Shown one piece after another: positions 34,924 through 47,361 of a DNA stretch of 64,000 nt. Below the pieces are notes generated by a model that saw only the letters and a program-made list of their open reading frames with translations, was not told the origin of the DNA and did no database searches. Position 1 is the stretch's first letter. Every line of letters begins with the position of its first letter. This DNA is from Papio anubis (lineage: Eukaryota; Chordata; Mammalia; Primates; Cercopithecidae), in NCBI RefSeq assembly GCF_008728515.1, contig NC_044991.1, forward strand, positions 44,410,968-44,474,967, in the 5' to 3' direction. The translations under genes and the position numbers were made by a program.

Positions 34924-35249
34924 AGCCAGGCACAGTGGTTCATGCCTGTAATCCCAACACTTTGGGAGGCTGAGGTGGGTGGATCACCTGCGCTCAGGAG
35001 TTTGAGACCAGCCTAGGCAACATGGTGAAACCTCATCTCTACTAAAAATATATTTAAAAAAAAAAAAAAAAGAAAAAATTAGCGAGCTGTGATGGCATAT
35101 GCCTGTGGTCCCAGCTACTCAGGAGGCTGAGGTGGGAGGATTGCTTGAGCCTGGGAGGTGAAAGTTGCAGCAAGCTGAGATTGTGCCACTGCACTTCAGC
35201 CTGGATGACAGCATGAGACCCCGTCTCAAAAAAACAAAACAAAACAAAA
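34924..35249 (+). mobile_element. Alu in L1
   Basis: Sense, (AAAAC)n tail, with an A-rich expansion in the left-arm region. Confidence 0.95.
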
Positions 35250-35800
35250 GTACATTGTAAAAGCAAAACTATAAAAATCGTTTAAGGAAATACATGAAAA
35301 TATAGATTCAAATGCTTGGTAAGAAAACCTTCTTGAACAAAACACAAACAAAAGGTTATAAGTGAGGAAAGAATGTATAATTTTCTCTGCTTCAAGATTT
35401 AAGACGTCTATGGTGAAAAGGATACAATAAACAGTTAAAAGATTGAAAACAGACTGAAGAATATATTTACAACATACACACTGAATCAAATAACATCCAG
35501 AATATATAGGGAATTCCTAAAGATTTTTTTTTAAAAAGAGCCTGATAGAAAAATGGGCAAATGACCTAACAGTCAGTTCCTTAGGGAGGAAATATAAATA
35601 CTCCCAAATGTGAAAAGATGGTTAACTGTGCCAGTAATCATGCAAATGAAAATTAACAATGAGACACCAGTGTTATCACAATACATTGACAAAAATTGAA
35701 AAGTGCTAGTTATGGTGAGAAAAAAGTTAATATTCCTATATAGTAACATACATCGTATATATAGGAATATTAATTTCTATTAATTAATATGTGTAGCAGT

Positions 35801-36112
35801 ATTTTTTTTTTTTTTTTTGAGATGGTGTTTCACTCTTGTTGCCCAGGCTGGAGTGCAATGGCACGATCTTGGCTCACTGCAACCTCCGCCCCCCCGGGTT
35901 CAAGTAATTCTCTTGTCTCAACCTCCCAAGTAGCTGGGATTACAGGTACCTGCCACCACGCTTGGCTAATTTTGTATTTTTAGTAGAGACAATGTTTCGT
36001 CATGTTGGCCAGGCTGGTCTCCAGCTCCTGACCTCAGGTGATCTGCCTACCTCAGCCTCCCAAAGTGCTAGGATTAGAGGTGGATTAGAGGTGTGAGCCA
36101 CCACACCCGGCC
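35801..36112 (-). mobile_element. Alu in L1
   Basis: Antisense; contains a small tandem duplication (ggattagaggt twice); target repeat gcagtatt on both sides. Confidence 0.95.
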
Positions 36113-36510
36113 TTGGCAGTATTATGTATAACATACATATACTATGTGTGGAAGTAGAGTAGTAGCTTTTTGGAATGCCAATTTGGCATGATCTATTAAT
36201 ATTTAAAATGAGCACACTACCTCTCAAATGAGCAAATTTACTTCTTGTCCACCCTAGCAAACCCTCATACCTGTTTTATAGGAAATATGTTCAAGGTTAT
36301 CCCTTACAGTATTGCTTGTTATAGCAAAATAATTAAAAACATCATAAATGTCTATCCATATTTAATAATTAAATGGCAACCACTGTTGTAGAGACAACTC
36401 TCTTCCAACCTTGAGATTCTGGATTTTATTTCACGGTATGTCAGAAGACAATTCCAAACTTGAGATTCTTCGACTCTAAGTTTTGAATTGTAACTTAAAA
36501 GGAAGTTTGG

Positions 36511-36806
36511 GGCCGGGCGCGGTGGCTCAAGCCTGTAATCCCAGCACTTTGGGAGGCCGAGACGGATGGATCACGAGGTCAGGAGATCGAGACCATCCTG
36601 GCTAACACGGTGAAACCCCGTCTCTACTAAAAAATACAAAAAACCAGCCGGCTGCAGGTGGCGGGCGCCTGTAGTCCCAGCCAGCTTGGGAGGCTGGGAG
36701 GCAGGAGAATGCATGTGAACCCGGGAGGCGGAGCTTGTAAGAACGGCTTCGAGATCCGCCACTAAGACTCCAGCCTGGGCTTACAGAGTTTGGTATTCCG
36801 CCTCAA
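36511..36806 (+). mobile_element. AluYR-like with corrupted right half
   Basis: Starts ggccgggcgcggtggctcaagcctg, a near-perfect young head. From about 36640 the sequence carries clustered indels and substitutions (ccagccagcttggg, gaatgcatgtgaacc, ttgtaagaacggcttcg). No target-site duplication is visible. Confidence 0.9.
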
Positions 36807-37439
36807 AAAAGGTGCCGCATCACCCTTAGATCCAGCAGCAGAATGACATGCTGTGTTATAATAAAAGCATTTAATCAAACAACATTTTTAATTAAGAACC
36901 TGTGCAGGGTGCTAGGGGCAAACTTGAAAAAAAAAAAAAGAGGATGGAGCACCTTCTTCAGAGATCTACAATCCATAGAATAAAATTCAATATATGATTG
37001 GGTGCTAACATAAGTGACAAGGGAGTACCACTTCCTGAAGATGTACCAAGAACGGATGGGTCATTGAAGGCAGTAGTATCCAGTGAGACCTAGAGGTAGG
37101 AAAGCAAATTTATTTCGTCATTTAACAGATATGGATTAAGTATCTGTTATAGAACAGGAACTATAGTAGGCATTGGCTCTAATGTTGAAACAGGAAAGAC
37201 ATGTCCTGGAAGGATGAATAACAACTGGATATTTGGAAAAGAACAGGAAAGCATTCCAAATTAGAAGTACACAAATAAGTAAAATACATGGGTGTGAGAA
37301 TGAGTAGAATGTACATATGGGGTAGGAGGATACTACCACTTCAATAAGAGCAGGATGTAGTGTGAAATAAATTGGTTAAGAAAAATAAGATTGGATTATT
37401 GAAAGGCTTAAATTGTCAGACAGAAGAAATTAAAAGAAA

Positions 37440-37530
37440 CTTTACTGAGTGCTAGCAAATGTCAAGCACTTTCACATCCATGATCTCATTTAGTTCTGAG
37501 AATAACTCTTCCCACTCCCCACTCACAACT
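37440..37530 (+). mobile_element. MIR-like fragment
   Basis: actgagtgctagcaaatgtc, aagcactttcacatcc, atgatctcatttagttctg fit the MIR core. Confidence 0.5.
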
Positions 37531-38529
37531 GTGCAATTCAAAGAAAAACAAACACAACAATGTTTTGCCTGTTCACGGGGATGTTGGCATGGAATGAGTA
37601 AAACATGATGGAAGATTTGGAGCTTGAGAAAATGATGATCCCCTTGACAGGGACAGAAAATTGGAGAGAGGATGGTGACTTGGGAGGGGGCACATGAGAA
37701 ATAATGATTTAGTTTGTAGGGACATTAGGACTTAGAAATGACAGGAATATATTCAGGCCACCTTGCTGCCTATTTAATCATATTGCAGCCACTTCAACTA
37801 CTGACAACAAAACAAGTAGTTTGAGTGTTTCCACTCTTCATCACAACCCTGCGTGGAAACCTATCTATTGCAAAATTTCAGCCTTTCAACCAAAGTCACT
37901 CTGTGTCTCTAAGCTTAAAAGCTTTAGTGCCCTATTTCTAGAGGACATAATCACATCTTACACTCACCATTAACAAAGCCTTCATACTTTGTATGAATAG
38001 AATTAGCTAAGTTAATGTATTCATTATACATTTTAGTTCATAAATTTTAGCATGCAAGAAATACAACAATTTTTTCAACATTGGAATGTAATTTCTGTTT
38101 AATGTCAAGCTAATACGTTTGATGTCAAGCTATTATAGTGTTAATTTCTCTTTACTACCTCTCTAGCTCTCTCCCTACTCCTAGTCCAAGGAATGTTTTC
38201 TCATTTTGGGAAGAGAGCACAGAAAGCCTTGCAGTTACTTTGATGTTATATCCCAGTTATTCTACATTTATTCTATTGTCCAGATTGTAAGTCCTTTCTT
38301 TTCCTCCAACAACCAAGAAAATTTCTTTCTTTCTATCACATCATTATTTTTTTTCTGAAGCAATGAGCAACTCACTGACTAAATTGGGAAAAGGCCACAG
38401 GTACAAAAAAGTACCAAGAAAAACCATCAGTTAATATTGTCATCAGTTAATATGTTCCACCACATATTCTCACTTATAATTTGCATTTCTCCAACATTAT
38501 TTCTCACCTAATCAAGAATTAATCATAAA

Positions 38530-38660
38530 ATAACATTTATTAGACACTTGCTATGTGCTAGCCACCGTGCCAGGCACACTGCATAAATTACTCAACTATC
38601 CTTCAAGGTTGCTCTTAAGCTCTTTACTTGTATCTACAGGAGGTAATTAGGCTTCTGGAA
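38530..38660 (+). mobile_element. MIR fragment
   Basis: atttattagacacttgctatgtgctagcc, then gtgccaggcac: MIR 5' core. Confidence 0.65.
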
Positions 38661-39758
38661 GGAATACTCTCAGCAAAGCTCAGTTATTTGGCCTTCTCTA
38701 CTCAGTTAAACTTCATAAAAATTAAAATAAGTAACAGAACTATTCCAGAAAAGAATAAATAAAAGCCTAGTCCCCAGTAACTTTAGTTTTTATGGAAATT
38801 TTGCTATCTTTGCACTTGAAGAAGGAAGTGATGAGGAAGAGAGAATAAAAGACCACAAAATATCTTTTCAAGACACTGACACTAAATTATAGACTGTTTC
38901 AGAGCATCTGCTATATCTTAATGTATATAACTAAGCCATTAGCCTATTACCAAATGTATAACAGTACATCAAAATGTATCTGTATTTAGAGACCTTGAAA
39001 TATCCAGGTCTGATCTAATTATGCAGAAATAATGATCGTAAATCACTTATGTTAAGAGAGGAATGGAATAGCTCCTTTCTACGCGTGCAATTCTTGCTGT
39101 ATGGATGCTACAATTATTGTATGACTGAGATGGCTCTCTAGGGAACCAAGGTGTTGTTCTCAGAGCATAGAGGTTGGGGGCAATAATGCCTATCACCCTC
39201 ATCCTGTCAGGGCTCTGGGGAAGAGAAAAGCTGTGTCCTTCAGAATGGGAAGAGCTTAAGTGAGCGGCAGTTAGAATTTGTATTCTTGCCCTTAATGCCA
39301 GACAGAGCCAGGTGTGAAGGAAAGTTGCCCCCATATGGTTGAAAGTAAGATGGCACTCCCACCAGCGAGTAGGGAAAGGTTCCTGTGAAATTCTCCCAGG
39401 AAAAGGAATGAGCTGGGACCAGGCAGAAGGCAGTTGAGATATTATAACCAGAGATGTGTCAGTGTATATTGAACTGTGTCTACGCCTTTTATATATTTTT
39501 TCTTCTTTCTTGAATTACTAAATCTGTTTTGAAAATGCCAGTCAGTTTTACACGTGGTAAGCGTAACCAAGAAAAGAGGTTTCTAGGAAAAGGGGGTAGG
39601 AGCACTGATCAGAGTGAGAAAAAGCCAGAGAGAAAGTAAAGTTCAGCAGGAGCTGCTTCTTCCAGGGCTTACAAAGTGTAGCTTCTTCACTTTATTTCAA
39701 TAAGAGAAGTGCTTTTCTCACAGATGCTAATGCTACTTCCTTTAAAAAGATAGGTTTC

Positions 39759-40055
39759 GGCTGGGCACAGTGGCTCACTCCTGTAATCCCAGCACTTTGG
39801 GAGGCTGAGGTGGGGGGATCCTGAGGTCAGGAATTCAAGACCAGCCTGGTCAATATGGTGAAACCCCATCTCTACTAAAAATACAAAAATTAGCTGGGTG
39901 TGGTAGCATATGCCTATAGTTCCAGCTACTTGGGAGGCTGAGGTAGAAGAACTGCTTGAACCCGAGAGGCAGAGAGTGAGCTGAGATTGTGCCACTGCAC
40001 TCCAGCCTGAGTGACAGAGCGAGACTCCATCTCAAAAAAAAAAAAAAAAAAAAAG
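39759..40055 (+). mobile_element. Alu
   Basis: Sense, 20-nt A-tail; right arm has a short deletion before gagagtgagctg. Confidence 0.95.
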
Positions 40056-40099
40056 GTATCTGCTAACAGAGAAAGAGAGGGGAACTTACATTTGTTATT

Positions 40100-40262
40100 A
40101 AGGTGCCATGTATTTAATAAAACACCAAACACTTTAAACTTTGATTCTATTCTGTCTTCACACATACTCCGAAAGGTAGGAACAGCATTTCTATTTTATA
40201 CAAAACTGAGGCTCATGGAGGTTAAATAATTTAATACTTTATCCAACTTCTTCACATGGTTA
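40100..40262 (+). mobile_element. MIR fragment
   Basis: aacactttaaactttgattc, ggtaggaacagcatttctattttatac, aaactgaggctcatggaggtt fit MIR. Confidence 0.6.
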
Positions 40263-40303
40263 AATAAGAAAACATGAAATGACTATTTCTAAACATCATT
40301 TGG

Positions 40304-40531
40304 TGGCAGGGCACAGTGGCTTACACCTGTAATCCCAGCACTTTGGGAGGCCAAGGTGGACGGAGCGCCTGAGGTCAGGAGTTTGTAACCAGCCTGGCCA
40401 ACAACACTGTGTTGGCCAACACAGACGAGGCCAAATCTCGTCTCCACTAAAAATACAAAAACTAGCTGTAACGGGTGCCTGTAATCTCTGCTACTCGAGA
40501 GCCACTGTGCCTGAGCCACTATGCCTGGCCG
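40304..40531 (+). mobile_element. Rearranged Alu with inverted end
   Basis: Sense Alu sequence from gcagggcacagtggctt to ctgctactcgag, then directly an antisense Alu head (gcctgagccactatgcctggcc). Includes a palindromic insertion at 40395-40418. Confidence 0.8.
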
Positions 40532-40679
40532 ATATTTTATTCTTCTAATCCTTTTCTCAATGCTAGGAATATATTCTATATGATTTATTTTGTCATTAGT
40601 TATTGGTCTGCCTTAGCTTCAGAGAATTGAGATTTTTGAACCAAGAAGTCCTAATAGGCTGAAAACACAGAATCATTTC

Positions 40680-41155
40680 AGTTGTCAATTGCTGCATTAA
40701 CAACCCAAAACTTAGTGAGTTCAAACAACAATGATTTATTAATCCTCATAATCTCATAATTCTGTGGGTTGACTGGGTGGTTTTTCACAGATCTCATCTG
40801 GACTCACTCTCATGCAGTTTCATGCAGCTGGTGGTCAGCAGAGACAGCTGGGATGGCTGGGCCTCTCTGTCCACATGGTCTGTTATTCCTTGCTTCTTCA
40901 GGATATGGTGGTCTCACGGCATTGCTCCAGGAGGATAAAAGAGGCTACAAGGCCTAAAGACTAGCCTTGGAAGTTGAAGTATCATCTGCCATATTTCAGT
41001 TGGTCAAAGCAAGTCAAAAGCGTAGCCCAGACTTAAGGAGTGGGAAAAAATAATCTCCACCTCTTGATGGGAGGACTGGGCAAAGTCACATTGCAAAGCA
41101 ATGTGAACACAAGGAGTTGTGATTCCCTGGGGGCCATTGTTGTAACAATCTGCAA
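40680..41155 (+). mobile_element. Ancient LTR-like interspersed repeat, family not assigned
   Basis: Recurring mammalian repeat motifs: cattaacaacccaaaacttag, caacaatgatttatta, ttctgtgggttgactggg, gggggccattgttg. I recognise the pattern but not the family name. Confidence 0.45.
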
Positions 41156-42114
41156 TAGTCCACCACCCTTAGGCCTCAATGATTCATGTCTCTTTCATGA
41201 ATCTCATCCTCCCAAAATTACCCGTCTCATCGTATCATATCATCAAGCTCAGAATCCATGATCTCATGGTCTGTATGAAGTCAAGATGTCGATGAAGTTC
41301 CTTAGGTATAGTTCTTTAATTAAGGTACCTGTAAACTAAACAGACAAGTTATTCCCCTATGCCTTCACACACCCAATGTACACTGGAGAGACAGAAAAAC
41401 CACATTAGACGCTGCTGTCCCGAAAGGGTGAAGGAGAGACATACGAGTCACCGGTCCATGGCAATTTGGAAATCTAGCCAGGTGCATGTTGAAAGGTTCC
41501 TCTACTCCAGGGACAGGCAATGTTTATTAATTAGGACCCAGTTCTACCCTCTGGAAGTGGTTTCCTAATGTATTGATCTATTTGGCTCTTGGCAATACCC
41601 TCTGGGCTTGGCTCTGCCTTCTGAGTCATCCTTCTTTTACATAAGAAATGGCCCATGTTTGTGGCTGAGTAGCTGTCTCATGCTGCCTCCTATTCCTGGA
41701 AAGATGAAGGCCCAGAGGCCTCTTCTCATTTTGAACTGTCTCAATTTCTTTTAACCCAAGCTAGTGGCTTTTGTTCAACACAACACTTTTTAAAACCTTG
41801 TAAGTCTTCTATGAATCTGATGGGCTTCCCCTCCATGCCCCAAAAACCACATGGACAATTCTTTTGGAGGCAGGAGGCTGTAGTGCTAGCTTCTTCCCTA
41901 CCACTTCAAAATTCTTCTACCTCAGTGGAAGGGGAGGAGTAAATCAAAGCTGTAGTGTGCATAGGATGGTGTGTTTCATGTTATGTAAATTGATGTGTCC
42001 CATAAAATGTTGTGCACAAATCAGATTTTTGTTTTTTAAAAAATGGAGTTTATGTCATTATAGAAACTTGCCACTTAAAATCAACCTATTGTGAATCCTT
42101 TGGTAAGGTTTGGA

Positions 42115-42300
42115 GTGGCGATGGTATAGAAAGAAGAGCTCTGGAGTCAGAACTGCATATGAATACCACTCTGCCCTGTGACCTGGGACAAGTGACTTGT
42201 TCTCACTTGGTGAGAACACAGATATTCTGTGCTTGCTATTTTGATGGGTTGTTATGGAGATTGAAGATAAAGTATCTAAAGAATCTAGGATATAATAAAT
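42115..42300 (-). mobile_element. MIR, antisense
   Basis: agctctggagtcagaactgc, ctctgccctgtgacctggg, gttgttatggagattgaag are antisense MIR blocks. Confidence 0.6.
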
Positions 42301-43433
42301 TACCGTTAGAGCTATAATTCTAGAGCTGAATGAAACTTTAGTCCCCTTCCAAGGCTAACTCCACATCAGACAGTTTTGATGGTATATGCTATTATATATA
42401 TTCATTTATTCATGATGATCATGAACTACTGATCTATTATGTGCATTATGAAACATATCCCTAAAATAGAGATAATGAAGGAGATTTTTTAAAACCTCAG
42501 GCAAGTAGATCTAATATTTTCTTCCTGCACCCGGTAGACTGTGGTTTTTTACAGGCAGTGCTTGAATTTGTGGGAATTTCAGCATCCTGTAGGGGAAGTG
42601 ATAAAACAGTGGTGGAGATCTCCAGCAATCACCAATGTTTCTCAAGTGGTACAAGACAAGCTACTCTAAAGTAGGACTCACTATTTGTAACAGAATGTTT
42701 TCCCTAGTAGCCAATGGAAACTTCTTTTTCTTTAGGTAAAAAATCTGAAAGCCTGAAATTTATAAAATAAACACCCTTGTAATAAGTTTCAAAACTGTTT
42801 TGGCTTGCACATCTTCTGCTGGAAATAATGAACAATTGCTGTTATCTTCATGTTATGTTTTAAGCTACTGAATAGTTAATTCCTTCAGTTATATGCTTAT
42901 GCTTCCTTCCATTTTCCTAATTCTTTTATCTACACTTACCCTACTTTTGATTACTACTTTTAGCCCTGTAATTTTCATGTTACTCTTTGACCACTGACAG
43001 TTTGATTTTCTGGACCAGTGTGTAATATAAACTTTACTCCATTTAATATCTATAATTTTCTCCTCTCACTCAAATACACATGACACTTTGTACTTCTGTG
43101 TCTGTACGTTCTGTACATACTAACTCTAATTTTATTCTGTGTACTTTGGGGAATGCAATAATGGGAATCTACCAAATCACATTGCTTTTTCTAGTTTACT
43201 TTTTCTAGTTGTGATAATGGAGTTTAAAAACTGCTAGACATTTTATATGACTATAATATCAGTCATGATGTTTGATTTCTAATACACAAATATAATTAGG
43301 TTAAGGAATTTTCTTTGAAAGATACTATAATTGAGAGATGTCACATTACTGGCAAAGCATTAATAAGTACTAATAACATGAACTCTCTAATTATGTTTTA
43401 CTTGCCATAGTCCCTTTTAAACTACTAATGCGT

Positions 43434-44920
43434 TAGGTTGGTGCAAAAGTAATTGTCGTTTTGGGCCGTGAATTTTAAATAATTATAGCTAGGCTTAAAC
43501 ACATCTTTGTTAATCAAAATAAGAACCATTACAATCAACACATTTTTGCCAAGGAGAAATAAGTTTGTGTTTTCCTGTAGTGTAAGAATCCATGCTTCCG
43601 GATTTGACAAACTCTTGGAAAGCATTTTCTGAATCTTGCTGGTTGTGGAGGCATTTTCCCCGCAAAAAGTTGTCGAGATGTTTGAAGAAGTGGTAATCGG
43701 TTGGCCACAGGTCAGTTGAATATGGCGGATGAGGTAAAATTTCAAAGCCCAATTCGTTTGACTTTTGAAGCTTTGGTTGTACAATGTGCGGTCAGGCCTT
43801 GTCCTGGAGAAGAATTGGGCCCTTTCTGTTGACCAATGTCGGCTCAGGCGTTGCAGTTTTCTGTGCATCTCTTCGATTTGCTGAGCATACGTCTCAGATG
43901 TCATGGTTTCACTGGGATTCGGAAAGCTGTAGTGGATCTGACTGGCAGCAGACCGCCAAACAGTGACCATGACCATTTTTGGATGCAAGTTTGGCTTTGG
44001 GAAGTGCTTTGGAGCTTCTTTCTGGTCACAATCTGATTGAGAAATGGTTCATTGTTAAGAAAACACTTTAAAATGGTGGTTTTTCCAATTTTTATTCAGC
44101 TCATGAGGCACCCACTTATTAAGCTTTTTCACCTTTCCAATTTGCTTCAAATGACGAACAACCATAGAATGGTCGATGTTGAGTTCTTTGGCAACTTCCC
44201 ATGTAGTTTTAACAGGACCAGCTTTGATGACTGCTCTCAAATGGTCGTTGTCAATTTCCAATCGCCGGCCACTATGCTCCTCATCTTCAAGGCTTTTGTC
44301 TCCTTTGCAAAACTTTTTTTTTTTTTGAGACGGAGTCTCACTCTGTCGCCCAGGCTGGAGTGCAGTGGGTCGATCTCAGCTCACTGCAAGCTCTGCCTCC
44401 TGGGTAGCTCCCAAGTAGCTGTATCTACAGGCGCCTGCTACCATGCCCGGCTAACTTTTTTTTGGTATTTTTAGTAGAGATGGGCTTTCACCATGTTAGC
44501 GAGGATGGTCTCAATCTCCTGACCTCATGATCCGACCACCTCCGCCTCCCAAAGTGCTGGGATTACAGGTGTGAGCCACCGCGCCCGGCCCTCCTATGCA
44601 AAACTTCTTGAACCACCACTGCACTGTGCATTCGTTAGCAGTTCCCGGGCCAAATTGTGTTGTTGATGTGGCAGGTTGTCTTTGCTGCTTTACGACCCAT
44701 TTTGAACTCAAATAAGAAAATCACTCAAGTTTGCTTTTTGTCTAACATCATTCCATAGTCTAAAATAAACAGCAAGTAATAAGCAAAAAATAGTGAAGTG
44801 AGAACGCCCATTAAAATGATGTATAACATAACCACATTTATTTAAGTAATGTATTCCAATATCAAATGGCAAATTCCAACAATGCAAAAACTGCAAGTAC
44901 TTTTGCACTCACATGTAATA
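43434..44920 (-). mobile_element. Hsmar1 mariner, near full length, inactive
   Basis: A terminal repeat ttaggttggtgcaaaagtaattg opens at 43434, and a decayed partner (tacttttgcactcaca) lies near 44900. Minus-strand transposase remnants appear in order: an N-terminal segment with FGPGTANECTVQWWFKKFC (about 44600-44690), an HTH segment with VVRHLKQIGKVKKL and KWVPHEL (44055-44261), and a catalytic segment with LPHPPYSTDLWPTDYHFFKH and ending WQKCVDCNGSYFD (43510-43752). The catalytic frame is broken by a frameshift and a TGA near 43790. It is related to the SETMAR transposase domain. An Alu at 44314-44590 interrupts it. Confidence 0.92.
44314..44590 (-). mobile_element. Alu inserted in Hsmar1
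   Basis: Antisense; target repeats ctcctttgcaaaactt / ctcctatgcaaaactt; part of the right-middle section is deleted. Confidence 0.95.
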
Positions 44921-44969
44921 TCCTGAAGGCATGTTAAATCCTTTAAAGAAGTAGGTTCCATATAATAAT

Positions 44970-45110
44970 AATAATTATATATACCTAACATTTATTAAAA
45001 ACTATGTATTAAGTACTGTGCCAAATATATAAATGATCTCATTTAATTATCATAACAATTAATGAAACAGTTACAAAATCAAGACTAGAATATAATCCTG
45101 TTTGACTTAA
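44970..45110 (+). mobile_element. MIR fragment
   Basis: cctaacatttattaaaaactatg, agtactgtgcc, atgatctcatttaattatcataac fit the MIR 5' core. Confidence 0.6.
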
Positions 45111-45340
45111 GGCCACAAGATAGACCATGAGGCTCCATTGCCTCTGATGTTGGTCTCAATATAATCACTTGACAAACTTGGGATAAAGTTTTATTTATAA
45201 TAACATTTAATATAACTTATTCATATCTTGAACCTAAGGAACAATCCTAATGTATAGAATAGTATCAGATATGTATCATCTTTAAAATAATTTGGTATGC
45301 CTTAGTAATGCATTGCTCACCAGGCAGTTTTTGAATATTT

Positions 45341-45630
45341 ATTTATTTAAGACAGGGTCTCGCTCTGTCATCTAGGCTGGAGTACAGTGGCACAATTTCC
45401 GTTCACTGCAGCCTTGATTTCCCGGGCTCAATGATCCTCCCACCTAAGCCTCCTGAGTGGCTTGGATTTCAGGCTCATGACACCACGGCTGGCTAATTTT
45501 TGCATTTTTTGTAGAGACAGGGTCTCACTATGTTGCCCAGGCTGGTCTCAAAACTCCTGGACTCAAAGGAGCCGGCCACCTTGTCATTCCAAAGTATTGG
45601 GTTTACAGGTGTGAGCCACTATACCCAGCT
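45341..45630 (-). mobile_element. AluJ-like
   Basis: Antisense, old; tail degenerated to tttatttatttaa; tgttgcccaggctggtct and gcctcctgagtggcttgg. Confidence 0.9.
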
Positions 45631-45823
45631 TAATTTTTATTTAGAATTTGCCAGTTATTTCTCTAATTTGACAGAGGACTAAATAGGAATCAATCTGGGA
45701 CCAGTTCCTATAAGGTCTAGATTACAAAGTAAACAAAACAGACGTAGAATTGTGAGGCCGCTGCCAAGTACTAAAGTTCATCCGTCAGTGAAAGAATAAA
45801 ACATCAAATTAATAAATACAATG

Positions 45824-46107
45824 GGCCGGGCGCAGTGGCTCACGCCTGTAATCCCAGCACTTTGGGAGGCTGAGGCAGGCAGAACACCTGAGGTCAGGAG
45901 TTCAAGACCAGCCTGTTCAACATGGCAAAACACTGCCTCTACTGACAATAGAAAAATTCGCTGGGGGCAGTGGTGTATGTCTGTAATCCCAGCTCCTTGG
46001 GAGGCTGAGGCATGAGAATTGTTTGAACACGGAGGCAGAGATTATAGTGAGCCAATATTGCACCACTACACTTCAGCTTGAGTGACAGACAGAGTGAGAC
46101 TCTGTGT
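45824..46107 (+). mobile_element. Alu with no poly(A) tail
   Basis: Sense; ends gactctgtg directly followed by taattaataaata, which repeats the 5' flank, so the tail is gone. Confidence 0.93.
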
Positions 46108-47051
46108 TAATTAATAAATACTATGTCAGAAATAACATTAGAAAATTTATGACCTGTTCTTAAAAGCTTTTGACTTTTTGGAAATACAAAATTTTGACTA
46201 TTTCATATTGGTTTGTGGCCAAATTCTTCAGCCTGTTAAATGTGAACGTATCACACATTTGAATTTTTTTTTTACTTCCCAAAACATATGATCATTTTTA
46301 CAATGTATCAAATTTGTTTACAGCAATTGAAAATTTGTCAATCCTAGTAATGTAGTAAAGTTGAAACATTATGATGTGTTACCCTGTCATCTCATATTTT
46401 CAGACTTGTTTATCTAAGAAAGTGAAGAAATTTCAAGCACTGTGCAAAAATAAAATATGCCAATGATTATGCATGTATTCTACATGATATATATAGTCTT
46501 TATAAAAATATGTATTAAAACTGGTTCATTAAAAATTCACTGAAAGCTATTTTCTCAAATTTCAAAGCCTGATATAATTATCAGTCTACATTTCTCAGAT
46601 GTTTGTATCATTCAATTAATTTTTAGTATCTCTCTGACATACGGATGAGTCTATAAAAATATAAAATGTTATATTTTCTCTTCTATGTTTTAATAGCTTC
46701 TATTAATAGATGACACTTATTTATATAGATACATTTAATTAAATACATTTCTAGCTCAGAAAGTTTTCCACTATTGTAATTAGCTCTATTATTTATGGAA
46801 CTCTTTCATGTTATTAACTCAATTTCAGAATGCTTGATTAAAGTATATAGATTGTCTCTGGTGTCAAGTTCTAGCTTTACAGATTATCAGTGAAGGAATT
46901 ATTTTTAACACATTAGGAACTCTAAATTGTAAATTATTGCCAACAATTACTCTTAGAGTTCTAAAAGTTTTCTAGAAGTTTTTTTAACAAGAAGTTGTAT
47001 TTAGTGAAGAAAATGTTTTTAAATTTTATAAAAATATTTTGTATATTGCAG

Positions 47052-47107
47052 CTATCAGAGCAGAAAAACATAATAAAAGACAAAAGGAAAGAAATGTCAC
47101 CACACAG
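47052..47107 (+). CDS. SEL1L2: SEL1L2 coding exon 2
   Basis: The acceptor gtatattgcAG and donor CAG|GTAAAT bound a 56-nt exon. With the final A of exon 1 it reads TIRAEKHNKRQKERNVTTQ, a hydrophilic lysine/arginine-rich segment just after the signal peptide, with an N-V-T sequon. It agrees with SEL1L2 as I remember it and ends in phase 0. I could not find a convincing exon 3 before the end of the window, so intron 2 probably exceeds 16.9 kb. Confidence 0.9.
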
Positions 47108-47361
47108 GTAAATATTTGCTAAATCTTTACATTTTTTAATAGAAAATTTAGGCTATAGGCACTATTTTTATTCAGGATACTCAGAATTACTTAAAGAGGC
47201 AATTACTAACTATTGTCTACGTTTTTGTTTTTGTTTTTTAATTCTCAGTCAATATTATTATTTCATTCATTCAACAAATATTTGCTTACTCAACTGTGAG
47301 AGGAAAAGACTGTCATCAGGCCTGAGTCTTCTAAGTTGTGGACTGTCTGATGTCCTAAATA

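Larger units (their letters stand above)
32450..36375 (+). mobile_element. Old L1 / HAL1-like sequence, 5' portion to 3' end
   Basis: Long A-rich sense segment with L1M/HAL1-like blocks: aaatactggggcgaaaatgattttgaac; gacattttcagacatgaatgg; cctattctaaaattcatctagaaaag; aaaatgggcaaatgacctaac. Interrupted by the U6 pseudogene, a (GT)n at 34583-34604, and Alus at 34924-35249 and 35801-36112. May be more than one L1 piece. Confidence 0.6.
15691..47051 (+). other. SEL1L2: SEL1L2 intron 1
   Basis: A 31.4-kb intron, largely transposon-derived. Stretches where I recognise nothing: 15697-16250, 21445-21770, 22635-23095, 24271-24890, 30840-31920, 36810-37435, 37535-38525, 38665-39755, 41160-42110, 42305-43430 and 46110-47040. 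Confidence 0.85.
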
